The notes under the pieces were generated by a model. It was not told the origin of the DNA, did not search any database, and was given only the letters and a program-made list of their open reading frames with translations. A program made the position numbers and the translations under genes. 64,000 bases of DNA from Streptomyces sp. A012304 (lineage in GTDB: Bacteria; Actinomycetota; Actinomycetes; Streptomycetales; Streptomycetaceae), in assembly GCF_026008495.1 (NCBI RefSeq), contig NZ_BQUN01000001.1, forward strand, positions 100,736 to 164,735. Reading direction: 5' to 3'. Shown one piece after another: positions 36,783 to 45,561 of the stretch. Numbering within the stretch: the first letter of the stretch is position 1; every line of letters starts with the position of its first letter.

Positions 36783-38061
36783 ATCCGAGGGCTACCACTA
36801 ACGCCTCGCCGGACGAAGGAGGACACGAGGAAAGCAGCTCATCAGGCAGGGGTAGGCTCACCCCCCACGCCACCGCACAGGCCCAGCGAAAGATGTTTCC
36901 TTCTCAACCAACTCGCTTAGGGCGAGGCGGTGTTAGAGGTGAGGCGCAAAGTTTGCCAAGTGATAGGTGAGCCACCCGCGTCGCCCAGAGATGTGCACCC
37001 CCGAAACGACCGTCATGAGGAAGGTGCACTTCCGTGTCGGCATGCGGCCGACTGGTGCAATGCCGACAGGTGTCACCGGCCAGTTTGTGCACCGGCGAAA
37101 TGGCATCGCTTCACGCATATGCCTAGCGTTACCGATGCAAGCCCGGCCAACCACAGGACGAGTGAGGCTCAAGCCGAACCCGTCCCCGAGGGGAAGCCGA
37201 TCAGGCCAGCGGCGAGCTGGCCCGGTGACGGCGGCGAACCCGTCGCATGCACCAGGAGGCGGGCACCGGAAGGTGGTTGGAGCCACCGTCCTGGCACCCG
37301 CTCTCGCCAGCGCAAAGCAGGCCCCTGCCAGGGCCTGTGCAAAACGACTCTCAGCAGAGTCACCACCAGCAGATCTGAGGAACCCACTGGGGCCTTCCAC
37401 CGGCGTGTTGGAGCACGCCGGCGGTGCTCAGGATAGACCAGTGCGCCACGCGAAAACAGCTTGACCACTGGACTTTCCTGGGAGAAGGCCCCCCGAGCCA
37501 GACGGGGCGAACCATATGACCTCCAAGTACGCGACGGACCAGTCGACACCGCGCACCACCGTGTCGGCTCACCGCCGATGCCCCCGGGCGGATCTGGCTC
37601 GTATGCAGAACCTCGGCGCAGCCGGGCTGAGCGGTTAGCACCCGCTCACGCCCGACGGCGCGTCCGAGCCGGTCACGGATATACCAGATCCTCGGCCGGC
37701 CTCCCGCCCGGGGAAGACTTCCTTCCCCTGAGCGAGCGGCGCGCGGCAGGAGCGAGGCGGCCTCCCAGCAGCTGCTCCTGCCGCGCCGCACATGCCGCGC
37801 CGCCGCAAATGCCTGCGGCCCCTGCGCCTGGCCTCTCGCCAGCCGGACAACGCCCGACCCGCTGCTGGCCTGAGCACCCCCGCTCTGCCGCCGGTCGGCG
37901 CAGTCGGCGCGCTCCACTTCCCTCGGCCGACGGGGCCCACCCGCCATCGGTGTTGCCGACCCGCCCGACGGCACTGATGCCGAGCACCCGCATCCGCGCA
38001 TCAGGCGGGCCCCGCGACGCCTCATCCCGTCATGCATTCACACATCAAGTGAGGGATCTCC
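36783..38061. other. 1.28-kb stretch with no supported gene
   Basis: Open frames exist in both strands but are Arg/Pro/Ser-rich and have no ribosome-binding sites or recognisable domains. The right end probably contains the promoter and untranslated leader of the secreted-protein genes. I looked for a ydaO-type or other known riboswitch before 38062 and could not recognise one. Confidence 0.5.
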
Positions 38062-38415
38062 GTGCAGCTCCGCACCTCAGCTCGTCTTGCCGCCTCCGCC
38101 ATGCTGGCCCTGTCGGTGACCGCCGGTATGGCGGCAACCGCCGCCCCGGCCGCCAGCGCCGCCGAGATGCCGTGCAAGCCACGCGTCTATTACAAGATCA
38201 ACACGAACGCCGTGAACTTCAGGACCGGCCCCTCCACGAGCTACGCCTCCAAGGGCCTGCTCTACAAGGGCGACTGGGGCAAGAAGGTCGCCACCAAGGG
38301 GTCCTGGATCAAGCTCCAGCTCGGCCAGAAGTCCAAGACCGGCCTGGCCAAGAACAGCACCGGCTGGGTCGCCAAGAAGTACGCCTACGACTGCGTACCC
38401 ATGCAGCTCGACTGA
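38062..38415 (+). CDS. Small secreted SH3-like protein (copy 1)
   Basis: This 117-residue protein starts at GTG 38062 with GAGG nearby. A Sec signal peptide (SARLAASAMLALSVTAGMAA, cleavage after ASAAE-like Ala) is followed by one bacterial SH3-type domain: AVNFRTGPSTSYASKGLLYK, GSWIKLQL, STGWVAKKYAYDC. Bacterial SH3 domains bind peptidoglycan or envelope components. It is the first of several paralogues in this region. The two Cys (MPCKP and YDCVP) could form a disulfide. Confidence 0.8.
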   Translation: MQLRTSARLAASAMLALSVTAGMAATAAPAASAAEMPCKPRVYYKINTNAVNFRTGPSTSYASKGLLYKGDWGKKVATKGSWIKLQLGQKSKTGLAKNSTGWVAKKYAYDCVPMQLD

Positions 38416-38551
38416 CCCGGTCGTGGTCCGGCTGCCCGCACCGATCGTCCGGATGCGTCGGGCAACTCAAGGCTCGGCGGGCAGACACCGTCTCAGCCAC
38501 CGCCTCGCACTACCCAGCAGCGCAACTCCTTGCGCCCCACTGGGGGCTTCC

Positions 38552-38571
38552 CTGACCGGCTTCCCGGTCAG
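38552..38571 (+). terminator. Hairpin with pyrimidine tail between secreted-protein genes
   Basis: CTGACCGG and CCGGTCAG form a perfect 8-bp stem with a CTTC loop, followed by CTTTCCCTC. This fits an intrinsic terminator or attenuator in front of the next gene, whose ribosome-binding site (GAAGGAG) is 15 bases further on. Confidence 0.5.
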
Positions 38572-38598
38572 CTTTCCCTCCACTCGAAGGAGTCCACC

Positions 38599-38958
38599 GT
38601 GATCACCCAGCGCGTCAAGCGCACCGTCCTGGCCACCACGATGGGCCTGGCCGTCGCCGCGGGCGGCGTCGTCACAGCCTCAACGGCGCATGCGGCTGAC
38701 ACCGGCCACACGAAGGTCAGCTGCAGCGCGGTCAAAATCCGCAAGGCACCCGCGAAGACGGCCACGGTGGTGGGTATCGGCTACCGAGGCGACAAGGTCG
38801 CCTACGACCAGTGGGCCTACAAGCGCGCCGAACGCCAGTGGTACACCCGCGGAACGGTCACGCGGAAGGACGGCAAGAAGGTCCGCGGCTACATGGTCTA
38901 CCAGTGTGCCAACCCCTACGGCACCAACCCCGCGCCCACGCCGCCGATCCCCAAGTAG
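38599..38958 (+). CDS. Small secreted SH3-like protein (copy 2)
   Basis: From GTG 38599 (GAAGGAG ribosome-binding site) the protein has 119 residues. The signal peptide VLATTMGLAVAAGGVVTAS ends at an AHA-A cleavage site. The domain has the divergent repeat KIRKAPAKTATVVGIGYRGD, then QWYTRGTVTRKDGKKVRGYM and a Pro-rich C-terminus. It aligns in layout with its neighbours. It is probably exported to the cell wall. Confidence 0.75.
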   Translation: MITQRVKRTVLATTMGLAVAAGGVVTASTAHAADTGHTKVSCSAVKIRKAPAKTATVVGIGYRGDKVAYDQWAYKRAERQWYTRGTVTRKDGKKVRGYMVYQCANPYGTNPAPTPPIPK

Positions 38959-39184
38959 GCGAAGGGCAACCGGCATTGTTCCCGGCGGCACCCCGCGCGA
39001 ATGCCCCGGCCGACTGTTCATCACCCCGCGCCCAGCACTCGACACGCCGTTTCCACTTCCTCGGCAGGACGGCCGGCCCTGAAGGCGGCCGAGCTGCCTT
39101 CTTGGGTCACCGCCCGCGCACGCGCCCTGCCGGGCGCGGGCAATGCCCCCGCCCCCTTTTTCCCTTTCGAGAGGTCGCTCGACG

Positions 39185-39541
39185 ATGATCCGCCAGCTCG
39201 CTCTCCGCTCGGTCGCCCCCGCTGCCCTCGCACTCGCGGCCGCTGCCACCCTGACCGTGACGACCGCCCCCGCCGCGCACGCCGTCGGTGAGCACAGCAA
39301 GTGCACCGTCAACTGGTCGAACTTCGGCGCCACCGTGGCCAAGAACGGCTGGAACCTCCGCACCGGCCCGTCCACCGCCTACGCCAGCCGCGGCTACCTG
39401 TACCGGGGGGACAAGCTGACCGTGCTGTGCAGCCGCGGTGTCTGGGACTACAGCCAGCTCACCCAGCGGTCCAAGTCCGGCATTCCCAAGGGCACGAAGG
39501 GCTGGGTGCGCGACGACGGCCTGTACCAGCTGGCCGGCTGA
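39185..39541 (+). CDS. Small secreted SH3-like protein (copy 3)
   Basis: From ATG 39185 (GAGAGG upstream) the protein has 118 residues. A Sec signal (LALAAAATLTVTTAPAAHA) is followed by GWNLRTGPSTAYASRGYLYR and later KGTKGWVRDDGLYQLAG. It shares the RTGPSTxYAS core with copy 1. It has two Cys in the mature part. Confidence 0.8.
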   Translation: MIRQLALRSVAPAALALAAAATLTVTTAPAAHAVGEHSKCTVNWSNFGATVAKNGWNLRTGPSTAYASRGYLYRGDKLTVLCSRGVWDYSQLTQRSKSGIPKGTKGWVRDDGLYQLAG

Positions 39542-39635
39542 CAGACCGGCCCGCATCCCGCTTTCAGCCGCAGCTCAGGAACCGTGCGTCCGATGCACGA
39601 CCGGTGTCCCAAGCAACACATCGCAAGGAGAAGGC

Positions 39636-39977
39636 ATGCGCATAGCCGCGCGCGCTGTAGCACTGGCCAGCGCCGTCCTGCTGACGGCAGGCGGGGCCAC
39701 TCTCGCGGTCGCACCGACCGCGTCCGCCGTAACCACGCCCTCCCGGTGCCAGTACGAGTGGAACACCCCGCACAACGCGAAGACGACCACCGCGGTCAAC
39801 CTCCGCACCGGCCCGAGTACGTCTTATACCTCGACCGGAATCCTCGCCAAGGGCACCGGCTTCACCCACTACTGCATCGCGTACCCCAGCGGCAACAACT
39901 GGGCATGGGGCAAGGTCACCAGCGGTGCCAACGCGGGGAAGTGGGGCTGGGTCTACTACAACTACCTCACGCTCTGA
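39636..39977 (+). CDS. Small secreted SH3-like protein (copy 4)
   Basis: From ATG 39636 with an AAGGAGAAGG ribosome-binding site, the protein has 113 residues. It has a Sec signal (ALASAVLLTAGGATLAV, cleavage near TASA) and the domain TTAVNLRTGPSTSYTSTGIL, then GNNWAWGKVTSGANAGKWGW. The TSGANAGxxGW end is shared with the copy at 55950. Confidence 0.8.
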   Translation: MRIAARAVALASAVLLTAGGATLAVAPTASAVTTPSRCQYEWNTPHNAKTTTAVNLRTGPSTSYTSTGILAKGTGFTHYCIAYPSGNNWAWGKVTSGANAGKWGWVYYNYLTL

Positions 39978-40304
39978 CCGCGGACCGGCGCCCTGGACAC
40001 CCACCTCAGGCCGGGACGCCCACAGCCTCCCTTGCTCAGCTGCGATTCCAGCCTTTCCCGAGTCCGCCGGCTGCGATGCCGAGTTCTGCACCGCAGCCCG
40101 CCTGCGAGCTTGCACATGACCCGAGGAATCTGACACGGCAGCTGGTGCGGACTGGAGGACACACGGTGGAACTGCTGAGGAACCCCCTGGTCAGGACGAG
40201 GCCAGCGGACAGCCCAAGGCGGGACCTACACCTTTCACCACCCCCATCAACGGCCCGGCCGCGAACGGTCTGCCGACGCCACTCGTTTCCCGGAGGACGC
40301 CACC

Positions 40305-40844
40305 ATGCCCGCGCTCAAGCGCACCGCCGTCACCCTGCTCGCCGCCGCGGCCGTCGCCGGCACCACACTCTCCACCGCCGGAACAGCTTCCGCCGCCAGC
40401 TACTCCTGCAAGACCAGCAGCAGCGGCTCCTATGACGATCCGTCGTACAACGGGCCCGACTCCGACAACTGGGAGTTCGACGTCAAGCTCTGCGCCATGC
40501 GGTCCGGCGGCTACATCTACACCACCGCCACGGTCTACTGGGACGGCCCCTACTCGTCCGGCACCAACAACAGCTTCACCTTCAACAAGGCGCGCTTCCA
40601 CCTCGAGACCAAGAAGAGCGTGAGCGGCCCGGACCCGGTCGTGAAGTCTGCCAACTACACCGGACTCGAGGGCGCGCTCGAGAACAGCAGCGCCGCGGGC
40701 AACGGCTCCTACAAGACGGGGACGCTCAAGTACAAGGCCGGATCGGGCCGCTACCTCGCCGACGGCTACATACAGCTGGACTGGTCGGGCGACGGCAAGG
40801 ACTACAAGGCCCCCATCCAGTTCACCGCATCCCCGACCGTGTAG
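40305..40844 (+). CDS. Secreted hypothetical protein
   Basis: This 179-residue protein starts at ATG 40305 with GGAGG upstream. A Sec signal peptide (AVTLLAAAAVAGTTLSTAG, ASA-A site) precedes a Ser/Gly/Tyr-rich beta-type mature domain (SYSCKTSSSGSYDDPSYNG, WEFDVKLCAMRSGGYIY, GTLKYKAGSGRYLADGYIQL) with two Cys. No family was recognised. It is the last gene before a strong hairpin and probably belongs to the same secreted set. Confidence 0.7.
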   Translation: MPALKRTAVTLLAAAAVAGTTLSTAGTASAASYSCKTSSSGSYDDPSYNGPDSDNWEFDVKLCAMRSGGYIYTTATVYWDGPYSSGTNNSFTFNKARFHLETKKSVSGPDPVVKSANYTGLEGALENSSAAGNGSYKTGTLKYKAGSGRYLADGYIQLDWSGDGKDYKAPIQFTASPTV

Positions 40845-40978
40845 ACGCCCGCCCAGCTCCCGGGACCGACGCGCCTCTTCCCGTCGGCCCGGCACCAGGC
40901 GCAGCCCGGCCCTCGCCTTCATCCCCCTGGGGCGATACCCCCGTGTCCTTCCGGCGCGGGCGTGGCCAGCTGCTCAGC

Positions 40979-41008
40979 GGGGGCGTCGTCCGCAACGGCG
41001 ACGCCCCC
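40979..41008 (+). terminator. Strong 10-bp hairpin before the transporter unit
   Basis: GGGGGCGTCG (40979-40988) pairs perfectly with CGACGCCCCC (40999-41008) around a 10-base loop. It follows the secreted-protein genes and precedes the first MFS gene by about 80 bp, so it probably separates the two transcripts. Confidence 0.6.
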
Positions 41009-41089
41009 CACATCCAGTCCGGCGCCCGAACCAGCTGATGCCGGCCGCCTCACCTGGACCGCCCTGCGTCCGTCTTTCCTGGAGCGTCT

Positions 41090-42352
41090 GTGTCAGCCAT
41101 CACCCTGCCCGTGACCGCCAACGTTCCCGAACAACCCGCCCCCCGCCAATGGCCGCCCGCCATCTGGGCTCTGCTGCTCACCACGCTCGTGGCACGCAGC
41201 TTCGGCTTCGCCTACCCGTTCCTCAGTTACCACCTCAAGCACCTGGGCTATACCACCGAGGCCGTCGGCCAGGTCCTGGCAGTCTTCGGCATCGGCTGGC
41301 TCCTCGGACAGCTGCTGACCGGATGGGCCGCCGACCGCCTCGGCCGACGCCGCACCCTCGTGACCGCGATGGCGACTGCAGCCGTCCTTCTGCCCCTGCT
41401 GGCGCAGACACACGACTTCGCCGCAGTGTGCACCGGGGCTCTCATCGCTGGCGTCGTCTACGACGCGGCGCGTCCGGTCGTCACGGCTGTCATCGCCGAC
41501 CTCATCACGGACGACACGCAGCGCGCCGCAGTCAACGGATGGCGCCACGGTGCCGTGAACATCGGCGCGGCCCTCACCGGAGCGCTCGGCGGCTTCCTGG
41601 CCGGACACGTCGGCTTCCAGGTCCTGTTCTGGCTCAACGCCGCCGCGTGCGCAGCATGTGCACTCATCGCACACCGCTGCCTGTCCGCCGACATCCCGGT
41701 CGCCACTGCGAGCTCCAGGCGCACCGACGTGCGGGCTGTGACACGAGACGCGCAGTTGTGGCTGCTGTGGGCGGTCAGTGTCTTCGCCCTGACATGCGCC
41801 GCCGGGATGTTCTCAGCGCTTCCGATGCTCATGGCGGACGACGGCCTGGCCGCCAGCGCCTACGGGTGGACGCAGGTCGCCAATGCCGGAGCAGTGATCG
41901 CTCTCACCCCTCTGCTTACGCCGTGGCTCAGCCGCCGTTGCGGAGGCCAGCGGCCCATGATCGGCACGCTCGCGGCCAGCGCCCTCCTCCTGGGCGTCGG
42001 GATGGGGAGTGCCGGCCTGGCCGAAACCACCCTCGGCTACAGCCTTGCCGTCGCCGTCGCCGTCCCCGGCGAGATCGCCTTCTTCATCGCCGCATCCGAC
42101 GTGCTCAACAAGATCTCACCAGAGCCCGCGCGGGGCCTTTACGCCGGCATCTGGGGATCCACCCTCGCCGTCGCCGTGATCATCGCCCCCGTTCTCGCGG
42201 CCGCTTCCCTGACCTATGGCGGTGGGGTTCTCACTGCCATCACCACCCTCGCCGCCGGCGTCGTGGGCGCCGCCCTGTGCCTGCCGCTCGCCGGGCTCAC
42301 ATCTCGCAGCCCGGCCGCCCGCGTGACCACCGAGCCTCTCCCCACAGCCTGA
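41090..42352 (+). CDS. MFS transporter 1
   Basis: This 420-residue protein starts at GTG 41090 with GGAG upstream. It has about 12 hydrophobic spans and the MFS loop motif GWAADRLGRRRTL between spans 2 and 3. It is probably an exporter or importer of a small molecule. It is the first gene after the hairpin and the first of three MFS genes in this cluster. Confidence 0.85.
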   Translation: MSAITLPVTANVPEQPAPRQWPPAIWALLLTTLVARSFGFAYPFLSYHLKHLGYTTEAVGQVLAVFGIGWLLGQLLTGWAADRLGRRRTLVTAMATAAVLLPLLAQTHDFAAVCTGALIAGVVYDAARPVVTAVIADLITDDTQRAAVNGWRHGAVNIGAALTGALGGFLAGHVGFQVLFWLNAAACAACALIAHRCLSADIPVATASSRRTDVRAVTRDAQLWLLWAVSVFALTCAAGMFSALPMLMADDGLAASAYGWTQVANAGAVIALTPLLTPWLSRRCGGQRPMIGTLAASALLLGVGMGSAGLAETTLGYSLAVAVAVPGEIAFFIAASDVLNKISPEPARGLYAGIWGSTLAVAVIIAPVLAAASLTYGGGVLTAITTLAAGVVGAALCLPLAGLTSRSPAARVTTEPLPTA

Positions 42353-42376
42353 ACCGCCGAACCGGAGAAACCGACC

Positions 42377-42472
42377 ATGAGACGAAAAAGCACGCAGCCC
42401 AAGACATCGGCAAGCCACTGCTATCGGCCCTCGTTCGCGACCTCCCGGCCTGCGCCAGGGGTAGCACGATGA
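42377..42472 (+). CDS. 31-residue small ORF between the MFS genes
   Basis: ATG 42377 has GGAG nine bases upstream and the frame ends at TGA 42470-42472, overlapping the next MFS start by ATGA. The peptide starts MRRKSTQPKTSASHCYRP and contains one Cys. Its leader sequence GCCGAACCGGAGA..CCGACCATGAG recurs almost exactly before the gene at 44398. Good translation signals and coupling argue that it is real. It could be a coupling leader for the MFS gene or a precursor peptide. It has no recognised family. Confidence 0.5.
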   Translation: MRRKSTQPKTSASHCYRPSFATSRPAPGVAR

Positions 42473-43638
42473 CCGCTATCGCTCCGGCCGCGCCCTACGC
42501 ACCGCCGACGAGCGACCGCCGACTGCTGCTCGGTGTCTTCGGCGTGCTTGGTCTCGTCATGGCGGTCTGGGGTACGAGGATGCCTGCGGTCCAGAACGCG
42601 GCACAGCTTGGCCCGGGCCAACTCTCGCTTGTCCTCCTCGGCGCCGCAGCCGGCATGGTCGGCGGCCTCCAACTCGGCGGCTGTCTGGCCGACCGGCACG
42701 GTCCCTCCCGACTGCTGATTGCCCCCGCCATCGGCTTCGGCCTCGCCCTGGCCCTCCTCGGCCAGTGCCGCACGCTGCCGACCCTGATCGCAAGCGCCGT
42801 CGTCTTCGGCCTCGCCCACGGGCTGCTGGACGTGGGCTGCAACGCTTCCGCAGTCCACTGCGAGCTCGCCTACCGACGTCCCATCATGTCCGGTCTGCAC
42901 GCCGCCTACTCGATCGGCGCTCTGTGCGGGGCGGCGCTCGCAGCCGCGACCACCTGGATGCCCCACAACGTGCTGTTCGCAACGATCGGCGCCGTCACGG
43001 TGCTCACCGCCATCACCGCCGTGCCGAGCGTTCGAGCGGCAACCTTTCTCGACTACGCACCCGAGCGCACCGAGGCAGTTCCGGACGATGCGAAGCCAGC
43101 CCCCACTACCCATGCCACGGTATGGCTGCTGGGCGCTCTGGCCGCCGCGTGCCTGCTGGCTGAAGGCGCTGCCGCGGACTGGTCGGCGGTGCATCTGCAC
43201 TCCCTCCACAGCTCCGAAGCAACAGCGGCAGCCGCCTACGCCCTCTACAGCGCCGCCATGGCCGCAGGGCGCCTCGCTGGCGACCGGCTGACCAGCCGCT
43301 ACGGAGCGCCCGCGCTGGTGCGTGCAGGCGCCACGGTGGCCGCCGCCGGACTCGGGGCAGCACTGCTCGTCGGCAGCGCCCCAGCCGCTCTGATCGGCTG
43401 GATGGCACTCGGAGCAGGCCTGTCCACGGCCATGCCCTCCCTCATCACGGCCGCCGGGCGAGGAGGACCGCGCGCTGTGGGCACGGTCGCCGCGACGGGC
43501 TACCTCGGCCTGCTCGCCGGTCCCGCCGCCATCGGAGCGCTCGCCTCGCTCACCAGCCTGCCCACCGCGCTCACCCTGCCCGTCGTCCTGGCGGCGGCCG
43601 TTGCCCTCGCTTCCCACCGAGCCCTGGAGTCCCGATGA
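42469..43638 (+). CDS. MFS transporter 2
   Basis: From ATG 42469 the protein has 389 residues and about 12 membrane spans, beginning LLLGVFGVLGLVMAVWGTR. GGLQLGGCLADRHGPSRLL corresponds to the MFS motif A region, and LHAAYSIGALCGAALAAAT follows. It differs clearly from transporter 1 and is closer to the FucP/YbjJ-like style. The start overlaps the 31-residue ORF and the stop overlaps the HAD gene (ATGA), so the three are coupled. Confidence 0.85.
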   Translation: MTAIAPAAPYAPPTSDRRLLLGVFGVLGLVMAVWGTRMPAVQNAAQLGPGQLSLVLLGAAAGMVGGLQLGGCLADRHGPSRLLIAPAIGFGLALALLGQCRTLPTLIASAVVFGLAHGLLDVGCNASAVHCELAYRRPIMSGLHAAYSIGALCGAALAAATTWMPHNVLFATIGAVTVLTAITAVPSVRAATFLDYAPERTEAVPDDAKPAPTTHATVWLLGALAAACLLAEGAAADWSAVHLHSLHSSEATAAAAYALYSAAMAAGRLAGDRLTSRYGAPALVRAGATVAAAGLGAALLVGSAPAALIGWMALGAGLSTAMPSLITAAGRGGPRAVGTVAATGYLGLLAGPAAIGALASLTSLPTALTLPVVLAAAVALASHRALESR

Positions 43639-44327
43639 CCGCTGACATGCCGACCACCCACAATGACTCCGGCCTCGAGGCCGTGATCCTCGACTACAAC
43701 GGAGTCCTCGGACGACAGCCGAGCCTCGCCCAGTGGACCCAGCTCGCCGAACTCGCGGGATGGCACCCCCACGAGACCCACGCCTTCCAACAGGCATTCT
43801 GGCAGCGGCGGGAACCGTACGACCAGGGCACCGTCATCACCTCCACGTTCTGGAGCGGACTGCTGCGCAACGGCCGCACAGCACCTCCGGGCAGTACCCA
43901 CCTGGCCGCCCTCGCAAGTGCCGACGTCGCCATGTGGACCGCCACGGACCCCGTCGTGCTGGACCTCCTGCGTGCGGCTCACGCGTCCGGGCTGCCTCTG
44001 GTGCTTCTGTCCAACGCGCCGAAGCCGCTGGCCAACACGCTCGACGACGCCGAATGGTGCGCCACCCTGTTCAGCCGGACTGTCTACTCGGCCCGCATCG
44101 GAGTGAACAAGCCCCACAGACGGGCCTACGAGGCCGCGCTCGAAGCCGCCGGATGGCCGCAGCCGTCGAAGACCCTGTTCGTCGACGACCGGTTGGACAA
44201 CGTGCAGGCCGCCGAGCAGCTCGGCCTGCGGGGTCTGCACTACACCGGCGACCCGTCCGTACTCGCGCGCCATCTTCCCCGGCCGCCGGCCGCAACGACC
44301 ATCGGCGCCCTTGCCACGAGCGCATGA
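43635..44327 (+). CDS. HAD-superfamily hydrolase
   Basis: This 230-residue protein starts at ATG 43635. Motif I reads AVILDYNGVLG (nucleophile Asp present, second Asp replaced by Asn), motif II LVLLSNAP, motif III Lys in GVNKPHRRAYEAAL, and motif IV TLFVDDRLDNVQAA. Length and cap fit a class I HAD phosphatase-like enzyme. The D-to-N change in motif I suggests altered chemistry, since that Asp is the general acid/base. It is coupled both to the MFS gene and to the following 25-residue ORF. Confidence 0.8.
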   Translation: MTADMPTTHNDSGLEAVILDYNGVLGRQPSLAQWTQLAELAGWHPHETHAFQQAFWQRREPYDQGTVITSTFWSGLLRNGRTAPPGSTHLAALASADVAMWTATDPVVLDLLRAAHASGLPLVLLSNAPKPLANTLDDAEWCATLFSRTVYSARIGVNKPHRRAYEAALEAAGWPQPSKTLFVDDRLDNVQAAEQLGLRGLHYTGDPSVLARHLPRPPAATTIGALATSA

Positions 44328-44401
44328 CCGACCCCGCGGCGATGTCCCGCCGACCAGGCACCCGCCGCATCCCGATCGCCGAACCGGAGATCCGACCATG
44401 A
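44324..44401 (+). CDS. 25-residue ORF coupled at both ends
   Basis: ATG 44324 overlaps the HAD stop (ATGA) and the TGA at 44399-44401 overlaps the next ATG (44398), so this frame exactly bridges two genes. The peptide begins MTDPAAMSRRPGTRR and ends IAEPEIRP. It contains the ribosome-binding site of the next gene. It may act only as a translational bridge, or be a small peptide gene. Confidence 0.35.
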   Translation: MTDPAAMSRRPGTRRIPIAEPEIRP

Positions 44402-45507
44402 GCGTGACCACCTTGCGCCGCCTGCGCCCGCACTCCTCTGCCGTTACGAGCACCTGGCACTCCTCGGTGGTCGCACTGCCCGCCGAGCGTCGCGCCGCCA
44501 CTCCCTTCCACACCCGCGAGTGGGCCGCCGCCTGGCAGGCCGTCCGCACCGAACAGGTCCGCAGCCGTCACCACCTCTTCCTCCAAGACGGCCCGAGCCA
44601 GCACCGCATGTCCTTCTATCAGGTCAGCAACAGCCCGCTGTGGCACGCGATGGAAGACGATGCCAGCGTCACCCGTCCAACCTTCGAAGCCGACGTCCTG
44701 TACGGCCCGTCCGTTTACGGCGAGTACGGCGGACTGCCCGGCGCAACCGTGCCCGTCCTGGCCGAAGCCGTCGACCGAGGCCGCGCGCTGGCCCGCGACA
44801 TCGGCACCGAGGCCCTGGTCATCGCGAACATCCCACCAGCGGAGCGAACCCTGTGGCGCCAGGCCCGCACGCCCGACGCCGAAGTCGTTCTGTACTGGGC
44901 CCACCGCGCCCGTGTCGGCGCGTCCGTCGACGAGTTCATCGCGAACTTCCCCTCCGCCAGCACCAGCCGCGAATTCCGCAGCCAGCACCGCCGCGGCAAC
45001 GACGCCGGCCTCACCCTCAAGATCGCCCGTGGACCCGAACTTCTGCCTTACGTCCCGGAGTTCGCCGCGCAGTCCGTCAGGGCTGGCGACGGCCACAGCC
45101 CGGCCCTCTACGGCACAGACATGCTCGCTCCCCTCACCCGAGTACCCGGCGCCGTCGGACTCCTGGCCGAACACAGCGACGGCAGCCTCGCCGGCGGCTT
45201 CTTCTGCTTCCGCTACGGCTCGGCGCTCTACCTGTGGACCGCCGCCATCGACGATGCCCGCAACGGCGACCTGCCGATCTACAGCTGGCTGATGTACGAG
45301 AGCGTCAAGTTCGCCGTCGATACCGGCGCCAGCGTCCTGGACGCCGGCCGCTGCGACTACGCCTACAAGGCCCGCCTCGGCATGCTCCCCGTCGCGCTCA
45401 CATCCGCGGTCTACCTCACCAGGCCCAACCCCCACCTCGTCAGCCGACTCGGTGCCCTGCACACAGGCCTGAACCAGCACGTACTGCGCGCCTGGAACAA
45501 GGCCTGA
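44398..45507 (+). CDS. FemAB/GNAT-like acyltransferase
   Basis: From ATG 44398 (GGAG ribosome-binding site) the protein has 369 residues. The pattern TREWAAAWQAVR, FPSASTSREFRSQHRRGNDA, LPYVPEFAAQSV and LYLWTAAIDDARNGDLPIYS, YESVKFAVDTGASVLDAGR resembles the peptidoglycan-type GNAT/FemAB-like family, which transfers acyl or aminoacyl groups, in part from aminoacyl-tRNA. The GDLPIYSWLMYE part and Arg/Tyr-rich end fit this fold. The donor and acceptor are unknown. It sits between the HAD and ATP-grasp genes, as in amino-acid-conjugate pathways. Confidence 0.65.
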   Translation: MSVTTLRRLRPHSSAVTSTWHSSVVALPAERRAATPFHTREWAAAWQAVRTEQVRSRHHLFLQDGPSQHRMSFYQVSNSPLWHAMEDDASVTRPTFEADVLYGPSVYGEYGGLPGATVPVLAEAVDRGRALARDIGTEALVIANIPPAERTLWRQARTPDAEVVLYWAHRARVGASVDEFIANFPSASTSREFRSQHRRGNDAGLTLKIARGPELLPYVPEFAAQSVRAGDGHSPALYGTDMLAPLTRVPGAVGLLAEHSDGSLAGGFFCFRYGSALYLWTAAIDDARNGDLPIYSWLMYESVKFAVDTGASVLDAGRCDYAYKARLGMLPVALTSAVYLTRPNPHLVSRLGALHTGLNQHVLRAWNKA

Positions 45508-45561
45508 CCCCTGCCCAATCGCTGCGGACGCCCCCTTCCCGAACCACGTCAGGACATCACC

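Noticed and set aside
37600..38061. Possible ydaO-type or other riboswitch before the first SH3-like gene
   Set aside because: Such riboswitches often precede wall-related genes in Streptomyces, but the conserved core sequences could not be found here.
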